The position numbers and the translations under genes are program-made. The notes beneath the pieces were generated by a model, which saw only the letters and a program-made list of their open reading frames with translations, ran no database searches and had not been told where the DNA came from. Shown in pieces: positions 1 through 6,538 of a stretch of 64,000 nt of DNA (position 1 is the stretch's first letter; each line of letters begins with the position of its first letter). The stretch comes from Rhodobiaceae bacterium UBA7804 (GTDB lineage Bacteria; Pseudomonadota; Alphaproteobacteria; Parvibaculales; Parvibaculaceae): contig DLCG01000005.1 in the NCBI GenBank assembly GCA_002480495.1, positions 155,326-219,325 of the forward strand, given 5' to 3'.

Positions 1-220
1 AGGTGCAGGCGGGTTGTCCCTGATATTTGCCCTGCCAGACGCACTGTGTGGTCAGGGTGATCCGGTCCCAGTGGTCGACCCCGAAAATCCGGTTTGCTTC
101 CCGGACCACGTACCAGCCTTCGAGATAGGCAAAAGTCCGGCCGTTTTCGTCTCGTGTCTTGATGGCTTCGGCGAGGGGTGCCTCGTTCAAATCCACCTTT
201 TGCATGCGTGTCAGCGCCAT
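1..220 (-). CDS. Rad52/Rad22-family single-strand annealing protein (C-terminus off the left edge)
   Basis: Reading the minus strand from the ATG at 220 gives 73 codons before the window ends. The peptide begins MALTRMQKVDLNEAPL and carries the segment YLEGWYVVREANRIFGVDHW (about residues 34-53). This matches the Rad52-family core, in which a Tyr-x-Glu-Gly-Trp motif is followed by an amphipathic helix and a Phe-Gly-x-x-x-Trp. Phage-borne Rad52-like proteins anneal single strands during recombination, which suits the neighbouring phage-type genes. The start is supported by AGGA six bases upstream of the ATG. The gene begins 24 bases after the Gp157-like gene and points the same way, so the two are probably co-transcribed. 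The catalytic half cannot be seen, so activity cannot be judged. Confidence 0.82.
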   Translation of the reverse strand, partial: MALTRMQKVDLNEAPLAEAIKTRDENGRTFAYLEGWYVVREANRIFGVDHWDRITLTTQCVWQGKYQGQPACT

Positions 221-243
221 GGGGTGTCCTTGCTTTCTCTGGA

Positions 244-840
244 TCAGGCGATGCGAATGGTGATGGAGGGACGGCTTGCGCCCAGCACCGCGCCTTCGAC
301 TTTCTGTCCCGCGCGCAAGGCGTCGCCCAGAGCTGTGCGGTCAAGCTTTGGCGGTTGCGGCTTCCAGTAGTCGGCTGGAATCGCCTCCTCGTCCTCGATC
401 TGAACGGAGGGCGGTGTCATGCGGAGCGATACCGTAAAATCCGCTTCGATCAGCCGTTTGATCTCGGCCCTCGACATCACGTCGGCGACCAGGCGTCGTT
501 TTGTCTCCGCCCGGTCCTGGAACCGCTCAAGTCTGCCCTTCAAGGCCTCAAGCCGTGCCTTGAGGCCGGTGATCAGGCTCAAATCCTCTTCGCGGGACCG
601 GATCAGGGTGGCAAGAGCCTCGTTAAGCCCGGTCTCGCCTTCGAGCGTGTCGGCGAGTGTTTCATCGTCGAGGTCGGGGAACTCCGCTTTCAGCCGCTCG
701 CGCAAATATCCATGTGCATGGAGCTCGTTTGCCAGGCGAGGGGGGAGACCCGGCTTGCCGTTGATTACGGGCATTTCTCCGGCTCCCGGCTGTGCAGTGT
801 CGTGAATTTCTGTCATCTTGTTTGACCCTTTTTCGTTCAT
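244..840 (-). CDS. Gp157-like phage protein (putative host nuclease inhibitor)
   Basis: The encoded protein is about 198 residues from the ATG at 840, or 190 from the ATG at 816. It has a long charged helical centre rich in Arg, Lys and Glu, then an acidic PPSVQIEDEEAIPADYWKP segment and a C-terminal KVEGAVLGASRPSITIRIA. That ending, with a stretch of the type EDEDAIPxxY followed by GAxLxxxxPSLxI, is characteristic of the Siphovirus Gp157 family, reported to resist host nucleases. A longer reading frame reaches 879, but it would run through one arm of an inverted repeat (843-850) that looks regulatory, so a later start is preferred. Ribosome-binding signals are weak for all candidates. It lies just upstream of the Rad52-like gene on the same strand. 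Confidence 0.72.
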   Translation of the reverse strand: MNEKGSNKMTEIHDTAQPGAGEMPVINGKPGLPPRLANELHAHGYLRERLKAEFPDLDDETLADTLEGETGLNEALATLIRSREEDLSLITGLKARLEALKGRLERFQDRAETKRRLVADVMSRAEIKRLIEADFTVSLRMTPPSVQIEDEEAIPADYWKPQPPKLDRTALGDALRAGQKVEGAVLGASRPSITIRIA

Positions 841-842
841 TG

Positions 843-893
843 GTGACTTCAATCCTGCCATACGTGCCGCTCTAGTCAACGAAAAGAAGTCAC
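843..893. promoter_or_regulatory. Inverted repeat GTGACTTC / GAAGTCAC between divergent phage-type genes
   Basis: GTGACTTC at 843-850 is the exact reverse complement of GAAGTCAC at 886-893, separated by 35 bases. The related words GAGGTCAT and GGTGAT follow at 907-921, next to the start of the XRE gene. Position between two divergently read genes suggests an operator for the XRE regulator. Binding by that protein is an inference. Confidence 0.4.
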
Positions 894-916
894 TTTCTAT
901 ATAAATGAGGTCATAG

Positions 917-1162
917 GTGATTTATTCTGCCCAGATCCGTGCCGCCCGGGGCCTTCTCGACTGGAACCGCGATCAACTTGCGCAAGCCGCCGGGATCGGC
1001 CTCTCGACGGTCCAGAGAATGGAAAAGGGCGAGGGGCTTGCGCTCGGTCAGGCCGGGAATATCTGGCGCCTGCAGGCCGCGCTCGAGGCGGCCGGCATCG
1101 TCTTTCTGCCAGCCGATGCGAGTGGTGGCCCTGGGGTGCGCCTTAAATCGCTGCCGGAGTGA
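917..1162 (+). CDS. XRE-family helix-turn-helix regulator
   Basis: This 81-residue protein starts with GTG at 917, with GAGGT about seven bases upstream. It contains a single XRE/Cro-type helix-turn-helix over about residues 5-45 (AQIRAARGLLDWNRDQLAQ, then AGIGLSTVQRMEKG). The C-terminal tail with GGPGVRL is common in short XRE proteins of alphaproteobacteria, which often control phage or mobile elements. It is divergent from the Gp157/Rad52 genes across a region with an inverted repeat, which suggests it regulates itself and the divergent operon. No effector domain is present. Confidence 0.85.
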   Translation: MIYSAQIRAARGLLDWNRDQLAQAAGIGLSTVQRMEKGEGLALGQAGNIWRLQAALEAAGIVFLPADASGGPGVRLKSLPE

Positions 1163-1570
1163 AGAGGCTTTTTGTGCCCGTCATTCACACACTTCACTGC
1201 TCTGCTGAAGGGAAGATGATTGGTTGTGGTGGTTGGTAGGCGGGGCTTGTTTCGGGGACAAGTTTCTCGATTCGGCACCTCGGGGTCAGACGGGCGCGTT
1301 CGCACCGGAACCATCGCTCTGATCGCGCCACATCCAAATTGATGGGCTGTGCATAAGGCATGGCTTTCATGTGAATGCCTGTGCGGGTTCACGCCCAAAA
1401 TATTCCGTATGCAAATAGACTGGACTTCGCGTGGCGCGGAAGCGTTACTCAAATCGTTCTTCGTTTCCGGGAGGTCGCGTTGGATGAGGCGGGAGTTTTG
1501 ACACGGGAACGTGGGGCTTCTTTGCCATCGGTGCTTCTTCCGGTTTCCTGCAGCTATCGGAGTCCGCACG
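1163..1570. other. Gap of about 400 bases with no convincing gene
   Basis: No reading frame here combines a start, a ribosome-binding site and recognisable protein sequence. One 27-codon frame on the minus strand (1445-1528, MAKKPHVPVSKLPPHP...) has a GGAAGAA stretch upstream and could be a tiny gene, but nothing supports it further. The remainder looks like decayed or regulatory mobile-element DNA. Confidence 0.4.
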
Positions 1571-2011
1571 ATGTTTCGCATTCGTCCCCTCACGCCGCTT
1601 TACCGAAAGGGCGCATTCGATCCGGCATCGCGCGATGGGCAGCGCAGGCCGAGGCGGCGCTCTAGCGAGCATCTTGCAGCAATAGCGGACCTGCCATGCG
1701 CCGTCCCGGGCTGTTTAGCCCGGCCCGTTCACGTTGCCCATATTCGCTTTGCCTGTGCGGTTGAGGGCGCCGAGATAGCCGGGAAATCGATGAAGCCTGA
1801 TGACTGGCGAACTCTCCCTCTATGCCCCTTGCATCATCTCGATGGACGCAAGGCGCAGCACCGGATGAATGAGCTCGCATTCTGGTCGAGCCATGGCATC
1901 AATCCTTACGCTTTGGCGCGCGCCTTGTGGAACATGAGCGGCGACCATGAGGCCATGCGATTTCTCGTTGAGCATGCCTCGCGGCTTTTCCCTGCCCGGC
2001 CTGAGGAGTAA
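1571..2011 (+). CDS. HNH-like phage nuclease (DUF968/Ref-like zinc-binding fold)
   Basis: The protein has 146 residues from the ATG at 1571, preceded by CGGAGT. A Cys-x4-Cys pair (CAVPGC) is followed by HVAHIRFA, then KPDDWRTLPLCPLHHLDGR and FWSSHGINP. This order of a Cys pair, a His, a lysine-aspartate, Leu-Cys-x-x-His-His and an FW motif matches phage HNH-type nucleases of the DUF968/Ref kind, where the metal-binding His/Cys set forms the beta-beta-alpha metal finger. It fits the phage-derived character of the left end. An in-frame start at 1511 exists but lacks a good ribosome-binding site. The exact substrate is unknown. Confidence 0.7.
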   Translation: MFRIRPLTPLYRKGAFDPASRDGQRRPRRRSSEHLAAIADLPCAVPGCLARPVHVAHIRFACAVEGAEIAGKSMKPDDWRTLPLCPLHHLDGRKAQHRMNELAFWSSHGINPYALARALWNMSGDHEAMRFLVEHASRLFPARPEE

Positions 2012-2201
2012 CCCCTTTTACGCCATTCCGGATCTTGTTGGTGCCGGTATTGCTCCGTATCGGGCGTATCTCGGCGATTTGGTAGGAGCTTTTACATTGC
2101 TGTCAGGCGAGGCTTCATCCATGCGAATGGGGACGGAACGGCCATCGGGATTCCTTTCCCGCCTTCGTGCCTTATGGATATATCGAGATCGGGAGATGCC
2201 A

Positions 2202-2792
2202 ATGTCGCTTAGTGAATCCAGCCTGTCCTCGTCATCGGGACATGCCGCCAAATCAGACCAGGCACGCGCGAAGAGCAATTCACCCGTGCGTCTGCTCAGG
2301 GCCGGTAATGAGGACATTACGATCGGCGAGAACAGTGTGCTTGAGGGCTCCTTCGAGACTCAAGGATCGATGTTCGTTGACGGTGCTGCCGTCAATGCCG
2401 ATCTCAACGCCGCTCAGCTGTCAATCGGTGCGACCGGCCGTGTCGAGGGCCAGGCCTCGGTGCTCCGTGCCGAGATCGCAGGTGCGTTTGAGGGTGTGCT
2501 CGAATGCTCGGGTGAGGTGATACTTCGCTCGTCAAGCCGCATCGCGGGTGAGGTTCGCTGCGCAAAACTTGTTACCCATCGCGGCGCCGTCATCGATGCG
2601 CAGGTTCGCGTGGTCTCCGACGGCGAAGAGCAGGGCGAGGAAAAATCACCCTATGCTGTTGCGATCGTCCAAAACGCCCGGGCGTCCTCGGTCCGGCCCT
2701 GGACCCGCCGCAATATCAGGCGTGTGCTACCGGTGATCGGCGGTGCCGCTCTCTCGCTTTGCTTCGTGGCGGTCGGCGCGATGATCTTCTGA
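2202..2792 (+). CDS. Bactofilin-type polymer-forming cytoskeletal protein with C-terminal membrane anchor
   Basis: The preferred start is the ATG at 2202, six bases after GGGAG (2191-2195). This gives 196 residues, although the frame is open back to 1947. A Ser-rich disordered head (1-30) precedes a bactofilin beta-helix (about 35-135) with the typical repeats ITIGENSVLEGSFETQGSMF and LSIGATGRVEGQ. A basic linker leads to a hydrophobic C-terminal segment (VLPVIGGAALSLCFVAVGAMIF) that should be membrane-embedded. Bactofilins polymerise into membrane-associated filaments or patches. Most have an N-terminal membrane-targeting peptide, so a C-terminal anchor is less common. It sits among phage and toxin genes rather than cell-wall genes, which suggests a mobile-element role or capture by one. 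Confidence 0.8.
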   Translation: MSLSESSLSSSSGHAAKSDQARAKSNSPVRLLRAGNEDITIGENSVLEGSFETQGSMFVDGAAVNADLNAAQLSIGATGRVEGQASVLRAEIAGAFEGVLECSGEVILRSSSRIAGEVRCAKLVTHRGAVIDAQVRVVSDGEEQGEEKSPYAVAIVQNARASSVRPWTRRNIRRVLPVIGGAALSLCFVAVGAMIF

Positions 2793-2903
2793 CCGGGATG
2801 ATGCGAGCGGCTCGCAAACATAATCACTATATGAAGGGCGAAAGCGCTTGAAGAGCGCGGCGGTTGCTCCATCTGTCCAATGCTTACAGCAAAGGAGAGA
2901 GAT

Positions 2904-3128
2904 ATGAGCCAAGATACCACCCCCGCGATTGCCGCCAATATCGCCGCACTCAGCGAAACGCTGAAGGCTGCGACCGCCAGGGCCGACGAAGCTGCGCAGG
3001 CGATCGCTACCGGCAAACGTAACGAGGCGATTGGCTGGATTGCCGATCTCGACCGGGAGATCGAGCTTGCCCGCGCGCTTCACGGAGCGGCACTTGGCCT
3101 TCACCGAATGGGTGAAGCGGGTAGGTGA
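2904..3128 (+). CDS. Small helical protein of unknown function
   Basis: This 74-residue protein starts at the ATG at 2904, directly behind AAAGGAGAGAG. It is Ala-rich and predicted to be almost wholly helical (SQDTTPAIAANIAALSETL, then repeated Ala/Asp/Glu turns), without Cys, signal peptide or membrane segment. The gene lies about 110 bases downstream of the bactofilin gene and points the same way. I recognise no family. The good ribosome-binding site is the main reason to believe it is expressed. Confidence 0.5.
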   Translation: MSQDTTPAIAANIAALSETLKAATARADEAAQAIATGKRNEAIGWIADLDREIELARALHGAALGLHRMGEAGR

Positions 3129-3442
3129 TAGATTTGTTTGGCGTGAGCAAAATCACGCCCTGCCATGACGCAACATTCATCGAGCAAATGCCGGTGCTGC
3201 GATTTGATGCGACCCTGGCCCCTTGGTTGCATCGGGCCGGGAGGCAAAGCCTTATCGGCACCTCGTTGTCATCGCGAAGGCTTGTCGATTTGTTCTATCC
3301 GATCAAGATGTTGAGCCTGTCGAGTGCGACGATGCTGGCAAGCGGTATCGGTCAGCGCACCGATAGTCGGCGGGATAGGCTTTCTTGACAAAGTGAGGAA
3401 ATTTCCCTGCATACGTTCCGAGATCAGATTTGGAGCCAGATC
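3129..3442. other. Gene-free stretch leading to the prlF promoter
   Basis: No supported gene is seen in this 314-base stretch. Its right end carries the probable prlF promoter (3385-3413). A weak resemblance on the minus strand to an integrase N-terminus (GALTDTACQH, near 3325-3360) is too short to annotate. Confidence 0.4.
3385..3413 (+). promoter_or_regulatory. Probable prlF promoter with palindrome in the spacer
   Basis: A consensus -35 TTGACA (3385-3390) is followed 17 bases later by a weak -10-like TGCATA (3408-3413). The spacer contains the perfect 10-base palindrome GGAAATTTCC (3397-3406), a plausible operator for an AbrB-fold antitoxin that represses its own gene. The start codon follows about 30 bases downstream. 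Confidence 0.45.
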
Positions 3443-3775
3443 ATGGGCGTGCTGCTGAAAGAAGAAAGCACAATTACCGCAAAAGGCCAGACGACCGTTC
3501 CCAAGAGCGTCCGGCAGGCTTTGGGCGTGGACTACGGCGGTCGCATCGCCTTCTTTGTGGACGATCAGCGCCGGGTCTATGTCGAGAGGGTGGCGGAAGA
3601 GACGAGCGATCCGGTCGTGGATCGCTTCCTCGAATTTCTGGCGCAGGACATGAGCAAGCACCCCGGCGCCTCCGTTGCTGCGCTGCCCGCCAGCCTGCGC
3701 GATCGCATGGCCGCGCTTGTCGGGGACATGGACGTCGACCTCGATGCCGGGATTGATGGGGATGTCGCGCTCTAG
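3443..3775 (+). CDS. prlF: PrlF-type antitoxin (AbrB/SpoVT fold)
   Basis: The 110-residue protein has an N-terminal swapped-hairpin AbrB domain (about residues 6-48): ESTITAKGQTTVPKSVRQAL, then GVDYGGRIAFFVDDQRRVYV. The C-terminal half (about 55-108) matches the PrlF/SohA tail, with DPVVDRFLEFLAQDM and LRDRMAALV. In Escherichia coli, PrlF neutralises the ribosome-dependent mRNA interferase YhaV and represses the operon. GGAG about seven bases before the ATG supports the start. The partner gene begins two bases after the stop codon but is wrecked, so this antitoxin is an orphan unless it serves a toxin elsewhere. Confidence 0.85.
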   Translation: MGVLLKEESTITAKGQTTVPKSVRQALGVDYGGRIAFFVDDQRRVYVERVAEETSDPVVDRFLEFLAQDMSKHPGASVAALPASLRDRMAALVGDMDVDLDAGIDGDVAL

Positions 3776-3777
3776 CC

Positions 3778-3882
3778 ATGCTCGCGATCAATGGCTGGAG
3801 CATTCTGGCGCATCCCCTCTTTCTCGATCAGTTGGAAAAGCTGACCGGCTGTTGAGGCGTTGAAGACAAAAAAGCCTCGCCC
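3778..3882 (+). pseudogene. yhaV: Truncated yhaV toxin remnant
   Basis: The frame from the ATG at 3778 encodes MLAINGWSILAHPLFLDQL and stops after 25 codons at 3855. That is the conserved YhaV N-terminus, in which Asn-Gly-Trp is followed by His-Pro-x-Phe-x-x-Gln-Leu. Shifting the frame by one base just before the stop continues the likeness with VEALKTKKP, comparable to the VEALRxKDP of intact YhaV. After about 3882 the similarity ends. The rest of the toxin, including the catalytic C-terminal half, is absent. A one-base deletion and loss of the 3' part would explain this. Confidence 0.7.
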
Positions 3883-4067
3883 CCGAATTCATGATCAATG
3901 CCGTCGAACGCTGCAGGATTGGGCGTTGCCCTTCGGGCCGGGCTTTTGGCTGCGCCGCGACCCGCGTCGATGGCGCGTTTTCGTTATTCGGCTTCAGCCC
4001 CATAACGCAAGAGCGGCGGCGGATAATTAGCGGGACGCTGCATCCGGCTGGGGAGCCTGTCTTAGGA

Positions 4068-4340
4068 TCAGTAGTGATATCTCAACTGCGCAATTTCGAG
4101 TTGTTGCGCATCACCTTTGCCGGTGACCCGATAGACCATTCGGTGCTCTTCGTTAATGCGGCGTGACCACCATCCGGTTAGTTGCCCCTTCAGAGGCTCG
4201 GGCTTTCCCAAGCCCTTAAAAGGGTTCCGTTTGGTTTCTTTGATCAATTCGTTGACGCGAGCCGTCATGCGGCCATTGTCGTTATGCGTTTGCCAATGAA
4301 GATAGTCGTCCCAAGCGTCGTCGGAGAATACGAGCCTCAC
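4068..4340 (-). CDS. yoeB: YoeB-family mRNA interferase toxin
   Basis: This 90-residue protein shows the whole YoeB fold: MRLVFSDDAWDDYLHW at the start, KPEPLKGQLTGWWSRRI in the middle, EEHRMVYRV, and the C-terminal LEIAQLRYHY. The Glu, Arg and terminal His-Tyr of the RelE/YoeB active site are all present. YoeB binds the ribosome and cleaves mRNA in the A site. The start codon overlaps the end of the antitoxin gene by four bases (4337-4340), a normal coupling for such pairs. The gene looks intact. Confidence 0.93.
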   Translation of the reverse strand: MRLVFSDDAWDDYLHWQTHNDNGRMTARVNELIKETKRNPFKGLGKPEPLKGQLTGWWSRRINEEHRMVYRVTGKGDAQQLEIAQLRYHY

Positions 4341-4588
4341 AGGTCAATCTCACGCTCCTTACCGCCGCCGGCATCTAGTTGCTCCACAGCACGGCGCAAA
4401 CGGCGGACGTTTTTCGGGCTGCGAAGAAGATGGAAGGTTTCGACGATCGAATTGTATTCTTCGAGCGAAATTATCACGACGGCTTCGTTCTTTTTGCGCG
4501 TTACAACAACGGGTTCACGGTCGTGAATGACACGATCCATGACAGATTTCAGCTCTCCGCGAGCCTCGGTATAGGTTATTACGTCCAT
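4337..4588 (-). CDS. yefM: YefM-family (Phd/YefM) antitoxin
   Basis: The protein has 83 residues from the ATG at 4588, which is preceded by GGAG at a good distance. It starts MDVITYTEARGELKSVMDRV and continues HDREPVVVTRKKNEAVVIIS, the standard Phd/YefM DNA-binding and dimerisation domain. The acidic, Gly-rich tail (QLDAGGGKEREIDL) would wrap around YoeB. The frame is open further upstream, but the promoter and operator at 4614-4642 lie there, so those starts are unlikely. YefM represses its own operon, more strongly when bound to YoeB. Confidence 0.93.
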   Translation of the reverse strand: MDVITYTEARGELKSVMDRVIHDREPVVVTRKKNEAVVIISLEEYNSIVETFHLLRSPKNVRRLRRAVEQLDAGGGKEREIDL

Positions 4589-4613
4589 GATCTGCTCCGT
4601 TGCATCATATGCC

Positions 4614-4642
4614 ATATACGTACAAAATTCTGTACATGTCAA
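4614..4642 (-). promoter_or_regulatory. yefM-yoeB promoter with TGTACA operator
   Basis: On the minus strand a perfect -35 TTGACA (4637-4642) is followed after 17 bases by GTATAT (4614-4619) as -10. The spacer holds the inverted repeat GTACA-N6-TGTAC (4620-4635), and one full TGTACA hexamer lies at 4631-4636. TGTACA is the core of the operator bound by YefM in Escherichia coli. The geometry implies that bound YefM would block RNA polymerase. Confidence 0.75.
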
Positions 4643-4722
4643 GAGATGCCTCGGTATTGATGCCTGTGCAATGTCTTGCTCTCCCACCCTCGGCACCTGC
4701 ACTGCTCCAGGACCGGTCGAGT

Positions 4723-5826
4723 TCACTCATCGGGCAGACGGTAGCTTGTGCTGCGACCTCCGCCGTCATTCTGGATAAGCAGGCCTCGATCCAGCAGGTC
4801 GCGGATATCTCGCAAGGCCGTATCCGTTGAGCACTTCGCGAGCTTGGCGTATTTCGAGGTGTTCATGTGTCCTCGAAGGTCATCGAGCATCCGGGTGAGG
4901 ACGAGACGCTGGCGTTCGTTCACCGGTTTCAAATTCGCTCGCTCCCACATGCGCGCTTTGTAGAGGACGGCTCCGAGCATCTCGTCGGCTTGGTCGATCG
5001 CGCGTCCGAGGCAACCCAGAAACCAGTCGAGCCATGGCGTGATATCCGTGCCGCCCCGTTGCTGGCGCTCAAGGTGGGCATAGTAATCTTTTCGTTCTCC
5101 CTCGATCTGGGCTGACATGCTGTAGAAGCGCTCGCGTGCCTGGTCGGCCCGAGCAAGCGCCATGTCTGCAATGGCGCGCGCAATTCGGCCGTTGCCATCT
5201 TCGAAGGGGTGGATAGTGACGAACCGAAAGTGCGCAACACCGGCCTTGATAACCGGGTCGATTTCCGCCTCTTGCTCAAACCACTTGAGAAAGCGTTCCA
5301 TCTCACCGGGTAGCCGAGCTGCCTCCGGGGCTTCGAAATGAACTCTTTCCTTCCCGAATGGACCGGAGACAATCTGCATCGGGCCGGCGGCTTCCGTTCG
5401 CCAAGCGCCGACGTTAATCCGGTTCAAGCCGCTGCGGCCCGCCGGGAACAGGGCCGCGTGCCATCCGAATAAGCGTTCAGCAGTGAGCGGAGCTTCATGG
5501 CGTTGCGTCGCGTCCAGCATCACTTCGACAATGCCTTCAATGTCCCGGCTGGCCGGGGGTAGGCCGCCGACTTCTATTCCGAGGTGGCGGGCGATGGATG
5601 AGCGCACCTCCTCAGGCTCGAGAACCTCGCCTTCAATTGCGGAGGATTTGACGACATCGGCAGTGAGGGTCCTGAGGCTTGCCTCCTGCTTGAGATCGAA
5701 GCCGAGCGCTTCCATGCGGCCCATGAGGCGGCCTTGCCGATGGCGCACTTCTGCCAGCTTCGAGGCCAGCGCCGCCCCGTCCCAGCATAGGTGGGGCCAA
5801 TCCCCTCTTTGGTGGATGTAGGTCAT
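4723..5826 (-). CDS. Fic-domain protein with N-terminal DUF4172 and C-terminal winged helix
   Basis: The 367-residue protein starts at 5826 with MTYIHQRGDWP, the hallmark of the DUF4172 N-terminal domain of many Fic proteins. An inhibitory helix of the class II type (SSAIEG, residues 61-66) is followed by the Fic core with an intact catalytic motif HPFEDGNGR (206-214). The C-terminus (about 310-365, NTSKYAKLAKCSTDTALRDI) looks like a winged helix-turn-helix. Fic enzymes usually transfer AMP from ATP to hydroxyl groups of target proteins, and the inhibitory glutamate keeps them off. A DNA-binding tail suggests the protein may regulate its own gene through palindromes that abut its start codon. 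Starts further upstream would read through those palindromes and are rejected. Confidence 0.88.
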   Translation of the reverse strand: MTYIHQRGDWPHLCWDGAALASKLAEVRHRQGRLMGRMEALGFDLKQEASLRTLTADVVKSSAIEGEVLEPEEVRSSIARHLGIEVGGLPPASRDIEGIVEVMLDATQRHEAPLTAERLFGWHAALFPAGRSGLNRINVGAWRTEAAGPMQIVSGPFGKERVHFEAPEAARLPGEMERFLKWFEQEAEIDPVIKAGVAHFRFVTIHPFEDGNGRIARAIADMALARADQARERFYSMSAQIEGERKDYYAHLERQQRGGTDITPWLDWFLGCLGRAIDQADEMLGAVLYKARMWERANLKPVNERQRLVLTRMLDDLRGHMNTSKYAKLAKCSTDTALRDIRDLLDRGLLIQNDGGGRSTSYRLPDE

Positions 5827-5902
5827 ATTCACCGCTAATTTTGCGGTGAATATAGCCGATATTCGCCGCAAAGGCAATATCACCGCGCATTTTGCGGTGA
5901 AT
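5827..5902 (-). promoter_or_regulatory. Promoter and two palindromic operators of the fic gene
   Basis: Two matching palindromes are present. ATTCACCGC-N7-GCGGTGAAT lies at 5827-5851 and ATCACCGC-N7-GCGGTGAAT at 5879-5902. They share a central seven bases ending in ATTTT. Reading the minus strand, a -35-like TTGCCT (5872-5877) and a -10-like TATATT (5849-5854) are 17 bases apart. The -10 overlaps the first palindrome, and that palindrome directly touches the start codon, so the transcript would have almost no leader and no normal ribosome-binding site. Confidence 0.65.
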
Positions 5903-6021
5903 AAGCCGTCTAATCACCGCACCATACCTTAATCGGAGGAAAAGCCGCTGAATTGGCGGGGCAGGCGGTTCAACTCCTGTGCCGGGGGTCACCTCGGCAA
6001 TTATTTCATATGTTTCGAATA

Positions 6022-6054
6022 TTGCGTTTACTAATCTGTGCCCTATATGTGCAC
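6022..6054 (+). promoter_or_regulatory. Possible promoter of the HTH/PIN module
   Basis: TTGCGT (6022-6027) and TATATG (6044-6049) are 16 bases apart. GTGC (6038-6041) and GCAC (6051-6054) flank the -10 as short inverted arms. The antitoxin start follows about 30 bases later. The match is modest. Confidence 0.35.
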
Positions 6055-6079
6055 GAAGGACTCTGACGGGAGCAAACCC

Positions 6080-6535
6080 ATGGCATCTGTTCAAACAATG
6101 ACGAACCTGCCCTCCAAGGCGGATGTGGAACTTGCGAGAGCCTCCGGCCAGCGGCTGGCGTCGCTAGCTCGCACGGGCAAGCCCCTTACCATGCGTGTGC
6201 GGGATGCGGGGCGGGAGCAGACAATTGAGTTGCCGGCGGGCGCTGTGAAGCTGCTCATTGGAATCCTGGAGGACATGGCGTCGGGACGGTCTGTCACTAT
6301 CGTGCCCCAGAACGCAGAGCTTACCACGCAGCAGGCCGCGGATTTTCTGAATGTGTCTCGACCGTTCCTTATCCAACTGCTTGAGGAAAAGAAGCTGCCC
6401 TTCCGAATGGTCGGCACGCATCGCCGCGTCCGCTTCGAGGATGTACTAAGCTACAAACAAGCAATCGACGCCGAGCGCCGCAAAGTCCTGGACGAACTCG
6501 CTGTCGAGGCTCAGGACCTCGACATGGGATACTGA
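6080..6535 (+). CDS. Antitoxin with excisionase-like helix-turn-helix
   Basis: The 151-residue protein starts at the ATG at 6080, with GGGAG about seven bases upstream. An N-terminal region with MTNLPSKADVELARASGQRL precedes a MerR/excisionase-type helix-turn-helix in the second half (about 80-130: AELTTQQAADFLNVSRPFLI, then FRMVGTHRRVRFEDVLSYK). Proteins of this layout are the standard antitoxin partners of the PIN toxin that follows, in pairs found on many proteobacterial mobile elements. The toxin start lies three bases after the stop codon. Such antitoxins usually repress their own promoter. Confidence 0.85.
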   Translation: MASVQTMTNLPSKADVELARASGQRLASLARTGKPLTMRVRDAGREQTIELPAGAVKLLIGILEDMASGRSVTIVPQNAELTTQQAADFLNVSRPFLIQLLEEKKLPFRMVGTHRRVRFEDVLSYKQAIDAERRKVLDELAVEAQDLDMGY

Positions 6536-6538
6536 GCA

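Noticed and set aside
1445..1528. 27-codon minus-strand frame with a GGAAGAA stretch upstream
   Set aside because: Too short to support without expression or conservation data.
3269..3400. Minus-strand frame with GALTDTACQH, recalling the N-terminus of tyrosine integrases
   Set aside because: Only about ten residues resemble the family and the rest does not. Too weak to call a pseudogene.
3856..4067. Possible insertion-sequence end between the yhaV remnant and yoeB
   Set aside because: No transposase fragment and no terminal inverted repeat could be found, so no element is called.
5955..5998. tRNA-like 3' end (GGTTCAACTCC followed by a GGGGTCACC stretch)
   Set aside because: The T stem does not pair and no D or anticodon arm can be drawn upstream. 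It could be a worn attachment-site remnant, but not a tRNA.
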